Positions 43,413 through 56,167 are shown, counted from the first letter of the stretch. The stretch is DNA of 64,000 nt from Phytophthora hibernalis (GCA_012656075.1 JAAKBF010000210.1:124001-188000), one strand, 5' to 3'. The notes: generated by a model from the letters alone, not told the origin. Numbers and translations are program-made.

Positions 43413-45408
43413 TAATAAGCTTATGTCTTGTTCTCTGAAATTTATTTCAAAGTTTTAAGAAGTGATTCCCATTTTCCGTAAATGAAAGACCTGCCAATAT
43501 AGATCTGCGAAGCCGTACCATTTTCGCAAGGGTAGCAAGTACATAAATTACTTTGAAAATCGGTACCTGTTGAGATTACCGGTATAACATAAACGAATGT
43601 CACCCGTGTCGTCGTTAAGTGCAACGTTTTTTCATTTGTTGTTGCGCGAATGTAATACTCGTGCATATACCTGTGGTGAAGATGATGAAAGGTGCCAAGA
43701 ACCTCTTAGATTATTCGGGGTCGGCAACGCCAGCATCAAGATGGAACCAAAGCAGTAGCAGCAGCAACCTTGCGAGGCGAAAGTAAAGTCATACCAACTA
43801 AGGATGTTGAATGGGAGTAAGTACGGTAAGTCAGGTTGGAGTTGCGTGGTAAAGTATAGTGTAGTCCACTAGAGAAGTCGTCATTATAATAGTTTAGACT
43901 AAGCGACATCAATGTACCTCACTGAAAAACGAAAACGAAAGTATAGTATAGTACTGTTGTAAATGTAAAAGAGAATAGAAGGAAGGCAATATTGCAATAA
44001 CTTCTCATATCACTAAATAATAAGTTGTAAATAGAACTACTGAACCTCTCTAACTTCTCATATCACTCCACTCACTCGCACTGCCCTGGAATAGTGACAG
44101 CGGGCGTCCATCAATGGAGGAGCAAAAGAGAATCCAGCACTACAACCACCGACATCCTGTTCGCACAAACGTTAACTGTGCTGATAACGCTGCAGTAACG
44201 CTTGCAAACTGTGAGCGCATAGCAAATATGGCCACCTACAGTGCCGGCAATTTATTTATATATTTACAAACGACACATGAAAGGCATTATTTTAGTTATC
44301 GCGAAGGTTATGAAGCTAAATAACTTCTTCCATCGGCATTTCCGAGCCAATGCCTGTTTGTGTGAACGTGGTCTGTCCCACCCGTTCTACTAACGCAGTT
44401 TTCCTAATACCGCCTCCAATCAAGTGATTGAAAGCATTTCGAGACTGCCCTGGTACCAATCAACCCCAGAGGTTGGAATTAAATGGAACAATACAATACC
44501 GTATTCCCCTGTCAGAGGCGTCACGGCAGTGCTTATAGTACCATTGGCTTGCTTCAGGCGTAATTTAAAAATAAGCTCGCTTGGTGTGGTACTGTACACA
44601 CGGACTCGTGTTCGGGTCACGCGTAAATCGTGGAGCACAAAATACATAAGTCTCGTCGGTTGAATTCAACGACGCAGTTTCAGGAGGACAACCCTCCCAC
44701 GGCGTCCAGCCGCCGTCAGCGTTGTGGGTACATGTAGTATACAATGAAGTACTTGAACTTAGATGCCTTTGTCTGTACCGGTACTGGAGCAGTGGAAGCA
44801 ATCTCTCGTGTTCAACAAACTGCACACTATTAATACCTTCCAGCTTACACGTACATGCATAAGACACACATTAATACGTTCTAACGCTTCTTTTCCCATT
44901 CAGGTGGACGTGAGCTTGCCATCGACGAATGCGCGCTAACGTTTACTCAAAGGTATACCGTATCCTTCATCCCATCTGTGCAGACTGCATGCATTAACTG
45001 CGCGCGACACACATCCATGCCTTTGCTTACAGGCGCAGCTTACCTGCCTCACCCGCAGCAGCCCAGGCAGCACTTCGGTCAGCGAAGGGAACAGCCTGTC
45101 GAGGCGACGTGATGCATCGTTATGTTTAACCCACATACAGAAGATCATCAAACGCACCGCCTTCTTCGGATAGCGCTTTTCGAAATGAAAGGCTCAGGTT
45201 CAGAGCGAATTTATCTTGAATTTTATTTACTTACACATCCTCGCAAGTTTTCATTGTAATTTATCCTATCACAATACATTTGCCAAGTCAAATGATTTGC
45301 TGTGTGAAATTACAGTTAATGCATGTGTTTACCGCCTTCTGTCGTACAATGGTGCTGATGGGCACCATTGTCAATGGTGATACCGGTAGCAATGGCCGAT
45401 ATAAGGAC
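43413..45408. other. Gene-poor AT-rich stretch
   Basis: Only short, low-quality frames; no protein family recognised. It holds a perfect 9-bp hairpin (CAATGGTGC / GCACCATTG, 45347-45370) and a 30-base piece near 44495-44525 similar to 57470-57500 (TACCGTATTCC...CCTGTCAGAGGCGTCAC), a fragment of the dispersed repeat described at 45409. Confidence 0.45.
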
Positions 45409-45720
45409 TGTCGAGGCGTCACCCGAAATACACACGGGCTAGGGGTTTCCAGCAGTGATCAAAAAGCAAAATACACGAACTTAATTTGACATGTACGGTA
45501 CTAATACCGGTATCCGTACCGGTAGTACGGAATCGACTATTTGCGTAGTGTACACCACAGAGCTGCCCAGGGAGTGACCAGGCGCCGCATACCCGCGCAG
45601 TTTTCTCGACGTGGAGCCCTCAGCACACAATCAGCGTTGGTACTGTGCTTCATTAGTATCCTACCTAGAAGGGTGTGCAGTATGAGCTACGTGTGATAAA
45701 TATTGACTGGCTTTGGGATC
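45409..45720. repeat. Dispersed repeat R1, copy 1
   Basis: About 310 bases closely matching 57490-57799 and in part 57834-57985. No coding potential. Contains TACCGGTA-type short palindromes. The class is unknown; terminal inverted repeats were not found. Confidence 0.75.
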
Positions 45721-45738
45721 ATTGCAACTAACGAATAC

Positions 45739-46715
45739 TGTGGAGAAGCGGACTGTCGGAGGGCGGTACAACGCTGAATGCCGACGTAAAAGCGGAGTGT
45801 CGGAGAACGACGAAGTCGAACAGACCGATTGATGGATGTCGACCCGGAGCGACGGGAAACGGAATTTCTGCAGGAAAGACGGAGTCGGATCAGACGGCGG
45901 TCTTTCCCCGTCTACATCCTACGTGGGACAAGGCCTGCTACATGGGGAACCACGGTCGGAGACAATATTTACGCCCCGATCTACAACCCCAACCGACGGA
46001 CCCCGATCTGGCAACTCGACGGACCCCGATCTAGCAACTCGGAAGACCCCGATCAAGCAACCCGACTGACCCCGATGTGGCAACTGAGTCACGTGATCAG
46101 GGTAAATCAGGACAACGATGATGGGTAAGCACGGCGGGAAGTGATAGGAAGAAAGCCAGAAGGCCAACGAGTGGTGAGGAAGGCATTGATAGGATAGGAC
46201 AACATATGGCTCAGTCCCGAATTCTCTTTGTGATACGCAAGTGGATTTCCTTCGTTCCAAGAGCCAGCAGCCTCGACCAAGAAGAGCCCCAGGATAACCG
46301 GCCCCGTCGTTCGCTGCTGGATCGGTGTACTCAACCCCAACATCCCGTGCCCAATACGAGGGACACGTTAACCGATACCGTCCAGGCGTTGCTGATAACC
46401 CGACGCCGAAGACGAAGAACGCACTGGCCCTAGAACGCCGTGCACAACCGAGGAAACGCCGGCCCGATAACGCCGCACGCCCAAGGTCAAAAAGGAGAGG
46501 ACGTCGTCACGCACCAGTAAGACGTCAGAGCAAGAGCGACGCAGAGCGAGGAGAATCCGCGCTGCGCCTGACGAGCACGCTTCAAGGTTCCTAACCACTT
46601 AGATCACACCCCACCCAGAGATACGCTACTCAAACAACCGGGAATTTGCCCGACGTTAGCGCGAAGGGTTTTACGAGGACGACTTTGCAGATTTCAGCTA
46701 AGGCGCTACTCCACA
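45739..46715 (+). repeat. 5' LTR of gypsy element C (977 bp)
   Basis: Starts TGTGGAGAAG and ends CTACTCCACA with 7-bp inverted ends. One base separates it from the primer-binding site. An inverted solo copy of exactly the same length is at 51401-52377. Confidence 0.92.
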
Positions 46716-46716
46716 A

Positions 46717-46734
46717 TGGTGCCGCGACCCGGGA
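46717..46734 (+). other. Primer-binding site of gypsy element C
   Basis: TGGTGCCGCGACCCGGGA, identical to the sites of elements A and B. Confidence 0.88.
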
Positions 46735-46735
46735 G

Positions 46736-49000
46736 TACTACTCCGGAATATGGGGTAACGATCAAGAATGAACCGGAAGCGGGAGCGCCGTCGATCAGAA
46801 GGTCGTCGACGGCAAGTGAGCTTAAGGAGAGACCTGAAGCGTCGTGGAGCTCCGAGGGAATCTTCACGACAGGCCATGGTGCCAGCGATAAAGAGGAGGC
46901 GTTCGAAGAACAGTTCGCCGTTCCCGATGTGGCTTCCCGGAAGCCACCAAGGGTCTTGACCCACGTCGAGACCCCTCCGGTCCGAAGTCTGTAAAGACCG
47001 AAGACCAACAAACCCCGTCCGCCAAGCCCAGACGCAAGAACAAGAAGCCGAAGAAGAAGCTGCGCGCACCAGATTCGGTGGACGGCATCCCGCTAAATCC
47101 GGCCAACAAGGACGCGGGACGAGCGTATACGGCCGACGAACTAGCCTACGGACTGAGTCGCGTCGAGTTGTTCAGACAGCTGGGGTTTAGACTTCCTCAA
47201 GCTGAAGCTAATCGGAGAGCTCCGAGGTCCCTGCCCGATCCCCGTCCTGAAGGATCTCACGAGCGTACGCCTTGCGGCGTCGGCGCTTTTCAAGATGCTG
47301 CGCGGTTCAGGCTTCGTGTTGGGGGCGTTCGAGATGGAGAAGGTATACGAGTGGGACTTGTTGTCCTAGAAGGACGCGATCCACGTACTCATCGACACCC
47401 TGGCGGTGTTGGTGGGGACGGTGAAAGCTCCGTCGCAGAGCTCACTCAAGGACAGCTCGACCTCGACGCAGCCGCACCCACCCGCTTCCGTACCGGGCCA
47501 CAATTCCGACAGTAGCATCGAGTCGCCTAAACGGATGCAGGCCAACCGCCGTGGGTGAAGCGAGCACAGACCCTACCAGCCTACCACTTCCCACAGCGGG
47601 TGCCTACTTCCACGGAGGTCTTGGCGCCGCCACAACAAGAGACCCCGACCGCGAACGAAGGTGTGATTCCAAAGTCGCTCGAAGACGCGTTAGTCTGTCT
47701 GATGCGATCGACGATGATGCGCACCTCCGTTTCCCGGTACAAGACGCTACGGTGACCGCCCCGCTGAAGACGGCCGAACCAAAGCCTGCGACGACGACCC
47801 CTCAAGCGGACATCGATGTGGCCATGGAATCGGTGAGCTCGCGCGGGTCGACGCACGCCAAGGAGACTCCACGCGGCCGTGACGAAGACCCAGACGACTT
47901 GTTCGACCTAGATAATGGTACGACGGGGAATACCGCGGTGATCTCTTCGGCCACAGCAGGTGTTGCCAACGGAGGAGTGACGCGCGTGCGTCTATCTGCG
48001 TTCTCGGAACGGAAGGAGTTCCACGGACGCGACGCCAGCGAAGAGAAAGCCCGAGCTGGCTAAATCGGGTCAAGTCCGCGTCACGACGGGATGGAATGAC
48101 GGGCGACGAAGTGTGTGCCTTGTTCGGAGATCTGATGTCAGGCCCAGCACGCCAGTGGTACTTGCAGCTGAGTCGCAGTGTCCAGAAGTCGTAGACAAAC
48201 CTGACGGAGCAGTTTCGGATTCAGTATTGCGGGAAGGAGCGTCGATGGCGAGCAGACATTATCATGCGGCCAAACGCTCCGATGAAACGCCGCTTGAATA
48301 TCTGTATAGCCGGCATGCGAGCCAACGTCCACTACGACGACGGCTCGGTGGAAGAAAAGAGGGAACATGTCGAGCTCTTTATCCTTACGCTCGATACGCA
48401 AGAACAAGAGCTGGCTTCCCGCCTCACCTTGATGGAGATTCCCGATGTCGAGACGTTGGAGAAGAAACTACGCGCCCGGCAACGGGGACTAGCTCGTCAA
48501 AAGAAGACTCTTTTCGGATCCAACAAGTTCCGACAGAAAGCACCCCACCGCCACCATCGGCTCGCGCGATTCACGCGATTCAGACCGCGGCGGACGAATG
48601 TGACTCGGGACGCGATGATCAGGATAGCGACGACCAGTTGTACGACCAGGATTGGGATGCCGAAGAACGAGCTCGACTGCTGACGACCGGCCAGGCGCCC
48701 TCGGGCGAAAACACGCGTCGCAGCCCCGTCGTAGACGACCCAAGCCAGGACCTGCCCAAATGTCGTCAATGCGGTTCATGCCGTCATACGGAGGAAGACT
48801 GTTGGGCACTGCTGACCTGCCAGAAATGTGGAGGAAACCATCCGTCCGACCGCTGCCTACGCACCTGCAAGACTTGCGGGGAAGTCCATGAAGCGTGGCA
48901 ATGCCCGTTGGAAGAGTTCTTCAATCAGCTTCGTCAGTGGTACAGTCCGCAGAAACACGCCGAGATGCTGCCGCCGCAGGACGAAAAGATGTTAAACTAG
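46736..49000 (+). pseudogene. Gag of gypsy element C
   Basis: A chain of frames with frequent shifts. N-terminus is acidic and basic low-complexity (46736-48060). The capsid part is at 48090-48540 (LFGDLMSGPARQWYLQLSRS, then GMRANVHYDDGSVEEKREHV and ELFILTLDTQEQELASRL). The nucleocapsid near 48755-48905 carries three zinc knuckles: CRQCGSCRHTEEDC, CQKCGGNHPSDRC and CKTCGEVHEAWQC. Stop at 49000. Degenerate. Confidence 0.78.
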
Positions 49001-49163
49001 ATAGATCGCTGGTTGGAAAGCCAGTACGAGACGAGCGATCCGTTTCCGTCTATGCATATGTGGCCCAAAGGCCACCCGAGGGAGTCAAGGAAAATCTGAC
49101 TACCCCGGTCGATAATACATGTGAACCCAACCGGGAACCCACCTCGTATGAACGTGCTCCCGG

Positions 49164-49962
49164 GTGTTAAATATTCGACGCCCGGACGACTATGAGAAGG
49201 AAACTCCATTGGACGTGATTGACTTGCAGCAAGGAGAACGGCGCGGATACTGGAAATATTGCGCGCCGGACAAGTGGTACCGACAGGCCAAGATTAATGG
49301 AAAGCTAAATAACCGCCGTGCAACTCTGTTGCTCGATACTGGTGCCGAGGTGTCCATCATAGACACCACCTTTGCTCGTGAGGTAGGCTGCCAGATCGAC
49401 ACGGGCGAGACGAAGAATTGCGTCGGGATCCGGGACGAGATGTATTATACGGTGGGAAAAACGCGGATTAACGTAACATTAGGCGGAAACCTGGTGTACT
49501 TCTTGAATATATATGTCGGAGAGCTTGTCGGTCAAGACGCGATTTTTGGGGATGAACTTCATGGTCCCAGCAGGGGTCCGCATCGACACTGCGGACGACA
49601 TGGCATGCCTACCCGACGAAGTGAGGATCCAGATGATCGGGAGAAGACCATTGTATGGCGCGAAGATGCACCCAGTCACGGTGATAAACGGGGACTCCGT
49701 GAGGATCGACCCCGGAAGATCGCACGATGTCCCACTCCGACCGGATAAGAGCACTCCGAAGCTCTGGGTCACCAGAGGAGACGGGTGGGTAACCTCCGTC
49801 ATTAAGGGCAAGATCGGACGACGCACGTACTTGCGGATAACCAATATCACCGACAAGACGGTCTCAATTGACTCACTCGTGACTCTAGCCTGGTGGACGG
49901 CCGACGACGCTCTGCCGCGAGAATTCGGTTTCGTCCAGGCAAACTCGCGACGGTACAAGTAA
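49164..49962 (+). pseudogene. Aspartic protease of gypsy element C
   Basis: Active-site motif ATLLLDTGAEVSIID near 49325, followed in a shifted frame from about 49510 by FLGMNFMVPAGVRIDTADD, the distal protease motif, and a linker to 49962. Confidence 0.8.
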
Positions 49963-50301
49963 TGGCAGAACCTCGCGGACGGTGCCACCTGTGATGCAGA
50001 CGACCACTGGTCCGACGAAAACAGCGATGGACCCGGTGGGCCTTTGGTGGAACACCCGACCTACGAGACTCCCAAAGGAATCCTGCATCGAGAAGAAGAC
50101 CCGCCGTCAGGTCAGGGAGGGAACAGAATCGGCCGCCCAAGATGATGGTGGCACTCATCACCCCGGAACGGGAGAGGACCCCAGACAGCCACACGAACTG
50201 GGACAGGGTCGACCGCGGTCGGAACCTCGAACGACGAAGGGTGTGATGACGATCCTGAGATACCACCGGGAAAGGCGGGAGAGACGGACCAGATAAATCC
50301 G

Positions 50302-51400
50302 GTGACTGAGAATAAAACGGGCGACGTTGAGGCTGATGACGCCGTAATCTTCCACGAAGGTTCGGAGCTCTTCGCCGAGGAATTGCAAGCGGAGATGGCT
50401 GTCCTCCCAGAAATCTCCTTGACCGAAGAAGTGAAGATCGAAGACCTCAAGGTTGGACGACCTACGGGAGTGACGCCGGAGATCGCGGCGAGGGAAGAAG
50501 AGCGGCTACACCAAATCATCTGGAAGCGATGGAAATGGCTGATCGGGAAGGGCAACTCGTTGCCACCCGCGACCATCGGAGTTGTCTGCGATATCGACGT
50601 AGGCGACGCAAAGCCCGTGGCGCAACGCGTACGGAAGCTATCACCCAAGTTCAGAGAGCCAGTCTCGGCTCTACTGAAGGCAATTATCAGCGCGAAGATG
50701 ATCCGACCCTCGAAATCCCCATGGGTCTCGCTGATCGTGAAGAAGAATGGAGTCGATATTCGACTCTGCATCGACTATTGCTTGGTGAATGGGTTGACTC
50801 AGTTGATCGTATATCCCATGCCACTTATCAACGACCTGCTCGAAGATTTGGACAAGTACCTTTGGTATTGCTCACTCGATATGGCGAGCGGATTCTGGAT
50901 CATCCCCATGACCGATCGATCCCGGCTGGTATCGGCCTTCATCACCCCGTTCGGGCTGTTCGAGTGGAAGCGAATGCCGTTTGGATTGTGCAATGCACCG
51001 CAAATATACCAGCGACTGATCGACAACGCGCTCCACGGTTTTTGCCGCGTCGCACCGGACCGCGAGACTCAAGACGTTTTCGACGGAGGAAGACCAGCGG
51101 CCCCGGGCACCCGTCTGTGTTGGGCCGACGTTCGTACATCCTGATCGGCGGTTCGTCGTGGGGCGATCTGTGCACGAAAGTGGAACGTTTGCTTGACGCC
51201 TGCGAGAAATGGCACCTATCCAGCAGTGTTGAGAAGAGCGAGTGGGGTATGCCGAAAGTCGCGTATCTGGGTCACAGTGTGTCGGAATACGGTCTGGAGT
51301 CGAAGCCGAAGAATTTGGAGTCGCTGACAGCACTGACGTTCCCGCGCACTTTGAAAGGACTCCAATCTTTCTTGGGCAGCCTCAAGTATTACCACAGGTT
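50302..51400 (+). pseudogene. Reverse transcriptase of gypsy element C, lacking the catalytic Asp pair
   Basis: NSLPPATIGVVCDIDVGDAK, SPWVSLIVKKNGVDIRLCID, LWYCSLDMASGFWIIPMTD (first catalytic Asp) and FGLFEWKRMPFGLCNAPQIY are well kept. After a frameshift near 51090 the motif C region reads LGRRSYILIGG where gypsy enzymes have Y/F-x-D-D: three codons, including both Asp, are absent (near 51135). Continues through KVAYLGHSVSEYGLESKPKN and LQSFLGSLKYYHRF, where a solo LTR interrupts it. Confidence 0.88.
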
Positions 51401-52377
51401 TGTGGAGTAGCGCCTTAGCGGAAATCTGCCAAGTCGTCCTCGTAAAACCCTTCGCGCTAACGTCGGGCAAATTCCCGGTTGTTTGAGTAGCGTATCTCTG
51501 GGTGGGGTGTGATCTAAGTGGTTAGGAACCTTGAAGCGTGCTCGTCAGGCGCAGCGCGGATTCTCCTCGCTCTGCGTCGCTCTTACTTTGACGTCTCACT
51601 CGTGTGTGACGACGTCCTCTCCTCTTTGACCTTGGGCGTGCGGCGTTATCGGGCCGGCGTTTCCTCGGTTGTGCACGGCGTTATAGGGCCAGTGCGTTCT
51701 TCGTCTTCGGCGTCAGGTTATCAGCAACGCCTGGACGGTATCGTTTAACGTGTCCCTCGTATTGGGCACGGGATGTTGGGGTTGAGTACACCGATCCAGC
51801 AGCGAACGACGGGGCCGGTTATCCTGGGGCTCTTCTTGGTCGAGGCTGCTGGCTCTTGGAACGAAGGAAATCCACTTGCGTATCGCAAAGAGAATTCGGG
51901 ACTGAGCCATATGTTGTCCTATCCTATCAATGCCTTCCTCACCACTCGTTGGCCTTCTGGCTTTCTTCCTATCACTTCCCGCCGTGCTTACCCATCATCG
52001 TTGTCCTGATTTACCCTGATCACGTGACTCAGTTGCCACATCGGGGTCAGTCGGGTTGCTTGATCGGGGTCTTCCGAGTTGCTAGATCGGGGTCCGTCGA
52101 GTTGCCAGATCGGGGTCCGTCGGTTGGGGTTGTAGATCGGGGCGTAAATATTGTCTCCGACCGTGGTTCCCCATGTAGCAGGCCTTGTCCCACGTAGGAT
52201 GTAGACGGGGAAAAACCGCCGTCTGATCCGACTCCGTCTTTCCTGCAGAAATTCCGTTTCCCGTCGCTCCGGGTCGACATCCATCAATCGGTCTGTTCGA
52301 CTTCGTCGCTCTCCGACACTCTGCTTTTACGTCGGCATTCCGCGTTGCACCGCCCTCCGACAGGCCACTTCTCCACA
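51401..52377 (-). repeat. Solo LTR of the element C family inserted in pol
   Basis: Same length (977) as 45739-46715 but inverted, starting TGTGGAGTAG and ending CTTCTCCACA. The flanks GGTT (51397-51400 and 52378-52381) are a 4-bp target duplication, and the pol frame reads straight through if LTR and one GGTT are ignored. It inserted into an existing element C and later lost its interior by LTR-LTR recombination. Confidence 0.93.
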
Positions 52378-52997
52378 GGTTCATCGCAGATTTCGCGATC
52401 TATGCGACCACGCTATATTCTCTCTCGGACGGACTTCGACGAGTACACCTCCAAAGCGACATGCGCTCCCAACCAAAGTGGACGCATGCCCTCAACACGT
52501 TTGATACGCTCAAAACGGGTTTGCACAGACCCCGATGCTAAAGCATTTCGACGAGGCGCGAGACCCGATCGTGATCGTGTATGCTAGATCTCGGCCGCCA
52601 GGCACAGACCCACGAAGGTGTGTGTATGCCAGTGAAGTTCACTAGTCGCACGCAGAAGCCAAACGAGCTGAACAACGACATCGTCGAAAAGGAGATATTG
52701 GCACTCCTGCGCGTCCTGAGTGATTGTTTCAACATGTTAGCAGGGAAAACGGTTTGCGTCTTAACCCGACACACGACGATGGCTTGGTTGTTCCGATCCA
52801 AGGGATTACAGGGATATTTTTCGCAATGGGCCGCGATCTTGTCGCCTTGGAAACTGGACATCTGCCGATCTTCGAAAGGAGAAGAGGAAATCCTAGGTAC
52901 TCTGGCTGCGATAATCACGCCACGGGCATTCGTCGACGCGGCGTTGGAAGACATTGCCGTCCGTCGAGGGCTACCGACGTCCCGACTCCGACCATAG
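52378..52997 (+). pseudogene. RNase H of gypsy element C
   Basis: Continues pol after the solo LTR (ADFAIYATTLYSL). The RNase H part at 52581-52830 shows MPVKFTSRTQKPNELNNDIV, EKEILALLRVLSDC and TVCVLTRHTTMAWL. Frameshifts near 52550 and 52990. Confidence 0.75.
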
Positions 52998-53019
52998 CAA
53001 CGGGGAGGAACTACACGTC

Positions 53020-53484
53020 ATGAGTTTTGATGGTTCGGCAAAGGACAACCGAGGAGGCGGCGCGTTCAGTGCGGTCGATTGGAAACTATCCGGATTGGAG
53101 ATTGTGCACGCGGCATCAGGCTACGCCACGGATCTTACTGTCAATGAAGATGAATATCGCGGTATGTTGCTGAGGTACTCGCTTCTGGACGAGGTAAAAG
53201 TCGCCCGCCTGATCGTCTGCGGAGACTCGAACCTAGTCATCAAACAGATGAGGGACGAGATGTACTGTAAATCGCCAGGTCTGAAGCTTCTGGAACAACG
53301 GGCCCGGAACGATCTGCGAAAATGGCCGAGACACTACCTGTACCATGTACGAGGATTGGAACGCCAGTGCCAATCTTCTAGCAGGACAGGCTCTCCAGCG
53401 TCAAGCTGGCATCAGAGATCAGTCGCCCGAGGAATTGCGAGACTTGAATACGCTAAATCACTTGACGGAGGTCATTCGACCTAG
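53020..53484 (+). pseudogene. Additional RNase H of gypsy element C
   Basis: VMSFDGSAKDNRGGG (Asp), LTVNEDEYRGMLL (Glu), RLIVCGDSNLVIKQM (Asp), LLEQRARNDLRKWPRHYLYH; the last part (NASANLLAGQAL) is in a shifted frame. Same extra domain and position as in element B. Confidence 0.8.
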
Positions 53485-53601
53485 GGAACGTGTCCGTGTA
53501 AACCTCGACCTAGGACCTAAATCCTCCGATCCAGAACCGGAGACGCCCGATCTAGGACGATCAGAAGGGAAAGTGCCGATGAAAGACCGGGGACGGATCC
53601 G

Positions 53602-54080
53602 GTGTGGCCAATGACCACGAGGTCAGCAGCGGCCCAAACCGCACCCACCACAGACAGAACCCCGGGAGTTTTACAGGAGTCGTTAGTACAGCGTTTGCGA
53701 CTTGATCGGATTCGGATCGGCCAAGACGAGGAACTCTGGATACGGAATCTCAAGAGGTATCTGAGCGGCGATCTTGGGGAACTCTCACGACGGGAAGCGA
53801 AGAATTGCAGTAAGATCGCTCACCAGTATGAAGAAGGCGAAGGAGGCCTGCTCTACTACCACGCAAAAGGTGATGAGTCGGCCGAAGAATGCGATACGGT
53901 CATGACGTTGGTTGTCCCGTAGACACTCCGCAAGGACGTGTTGCACAACTATCACGCGAGTCTGGAAGGAGCCCACCAAGGCATTGGCCAGACCTATCAA
54001 CGGTTACGGCGCCATTTCCACTGGCCGGGACTATTCCGGAACGTGCAGCGCTACGTAGGGTCGCCGCACGATCATGTTGG
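53602..54080 (+). pseudogene. Integrase N-terminus of gypsy element C, truncated
   Basis: DEELWIRNLKRYLSGDLGEL, GGLLYYHAKGDE, a stop at 53920, then TLRKDVLHNYHASLEGAHQG and RRHFHWPGLFRNVQRYVGS, the HH part of the zinc-binding region. The match ends near 54080. Catalytic core, chromodomain and 3' LTR are absent. Confidence 0.75.
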
Positions 54081-54114
54081 CTAACACAGCTTCGATTGAG
54101 CCGATCGCGGTCAA

Positions 54115-54372
54115 GTGCTGGAAATCCGGACGCATGCGCCACTCGAGAAGATTACAACGTTTGACGGCAAGTGCTACCGCTCTGACGACGCTCTGCAGTG
54201 GATTAAGCGCTTCTTCAATGAGATGAAGGGCATGTGCAAGCGGCAGGATGAGTGGGTGTGGTCACCACCAGCTGCGAGGGGTACAATAATTTGCCTCAAT
54301 AGCGAGGTCATTAACTTTTATAACCGGCTAGAATCTATAAACATCGATTTGTACCAATCAAATAATTTTTAG
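54115..54372 (+). pseudogene. Gag capsid fragment of another gypsy element
   Basis: ITTFDGKCYRSDDALQWIKR and FFNEMKGMCKRQDEW resemble the capsid of element B (MQWLRAFIYAMKGTHTPLNE). The rest of the frame is random sequence. Part of the deleted remnant D. Confidence 0.55.
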
Positions 54373-54800
54373 CTTTGCAAAGCCTTCAAACATTAATTTC
54401 ACTTGGAAAATGAATACATATCAGGACCTCGCTATTGAGGCAAATTACTGTAGTTATTCTCTTATTAAATGACTCGGCGATTGCCAAGTCCCATAGCGAT
54501 GGGCGACAGAAGAGGTGTGCTATCAATGGGACCTACTCGAGGGTGACGCACCGAGTTTGATGAGAAATGGCCTCGCCGTAACACAATCCGACGATGTAGA
54601 ACACGGAAATACAGCACAGTAGTTACGGATCTACGGTCAGAAACGAGGTCTGGCTAGACCGGGTGCGGTCTAGCCAGACCCAACTTCCTGGATGTTTTAT
54701 GGAGATGGGTTCTGATTTCAACCCACCATAAACCTTCCAGATTCTCGATATACCCAGGCCAAGATAATAACGACTGACCAATACGACCGACGAATTCAAA

Positions 54801-55970
54801 TTGCGCGAGGGGCGTCAGTCTATCCCAGGCTTAAATTCCACCACTCGACATGTTGAGTTCCTTGTCGAGCGTAGCGCCAACTGCAGTGCGCCTACGGGGC
54901 TCGTCGAGTCGCTGGTTCATATTGCGCCACCGTCTAATAACTCAGTGAGTATTCGAATGGACCCCAAGTTGTTGTACGCGCACGTGCCACTTGACTTGGA
55001 GGGGCACGTCCTATCATTCGACGGGTCAGCAAAGACGGAAAAGTACGGCGGCTATGGGAGTTGCTCGGGAAGTTGTGGCGCCTACCAAATTGGAACATTG
55101 CGATCGCTGCGAGTGCTCACCTTCTGTCGACCACGGTCAACAATCAGTGGAGATGAAACGGGCCTCCGTATCATTCTGTCATGTCTACATTTAGAGGTTC
55201 TGTCCTCCCATTGGTCAAAAAGGGGACAGTGATCTGGCACTACCCGATTGGACAGAAGTACAATTACATATCTTAGTTTTAGCCTATTAGAGAGGGACTC
55301 CATTTGGGTGGCCCACAATGGCCCTGGCTTTCCGCCAGAGTCTACTCCTAATAACAGAGTCATTTTAACCTTAAATCCCGCACGACCTTCTCGGACGTTC
55401 GTCTTAACCAAGCTTCCTCAAAGCACCCTATAGTGCAAGCTATATAGCGTGGCTCTAGCCCCGTTACAGGAGACCTCAAGAAGGAGCTGAAGATGCTGAA
55501 CCGGATCCAAGAGGAACTTTATCTTGATGAAGACTTGGCAAAAGAAGTGGAGGAAGTTCCAAAGGTCTCAGTGCCTACACGAAGTCAAGCCCAACACACT
55601 CGCAGAGTCGGGTCCACTGATGAAGATGTCGATGACCCAGCGAGAGAACTGGGAGAAGAAGTCGCGGTCAGGAAAGAAGACACACCGAGTTTTGTCGATG
55701 GTGATAGCTTGAGCAACGAATACAAACCAGAGTTCCAACTTCCAAAGGCTCAGCGAGTGATTGAACACAGGTCACCCAAAACGGACAAAATACCACTCTC
55801 GACGAGTACGGACCGGGTCCAGCGTCGGTTTCCGGTAAAATGGGTGGGCTATGACGAACCCAGCTGGGAACCACTGTCGAATTTATCGTGCGGGGTCTCC
55901 TCTTCGACTACCTTCGACAAAAGAAACGTGAAAACCGTCTGCAAATGATGCAAGTTGCAGACGAGTGTTA
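54801..55970 (+). pseudogene. Gypsy remnant D: extra RNase H start and chromodomain
   Basis: At 54955-55070: MDPKLLYAHVPLDLEGHVLS and FDGSAKTEKYGGYGSC, closely matching the extra RNase H of element B. The rest of this domain, integrase core and more are deleted. From 55493 a C-terminal region leads to the chromodomain end FPVKWVGYDEPSWEPLSNLS (55830-55890), then the terminal residues QMMQVADEC in another frame, matching the last residues of element B pol (QVVQVADED). Confidence 0.75.
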
Positions 55971-56167
55971 AAAGCTATTGCATACGACAATTACCACCGA
56001 CCTGGGAAGACAGCAGGCAGGTCGAGTGAGCGGAAGCTACTGCGACAACTTATATTTTAGGTATTACGAAATGGATGAGTACGGACTACATGAAGAAAAA
56101 GAAACAACTACCAAGACTCATCGAAAACAACAGCTGGGCGAACTAGGAGTCTCAGCGAAACGACTGC

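Noticed and set aside
45829..46128. Proline/arginine-rich protein in the LTR, repeated at 51988-52287
   Set aside because: Repeated only because the LTR is repeated; the sequence is built of short degenerate repeats.
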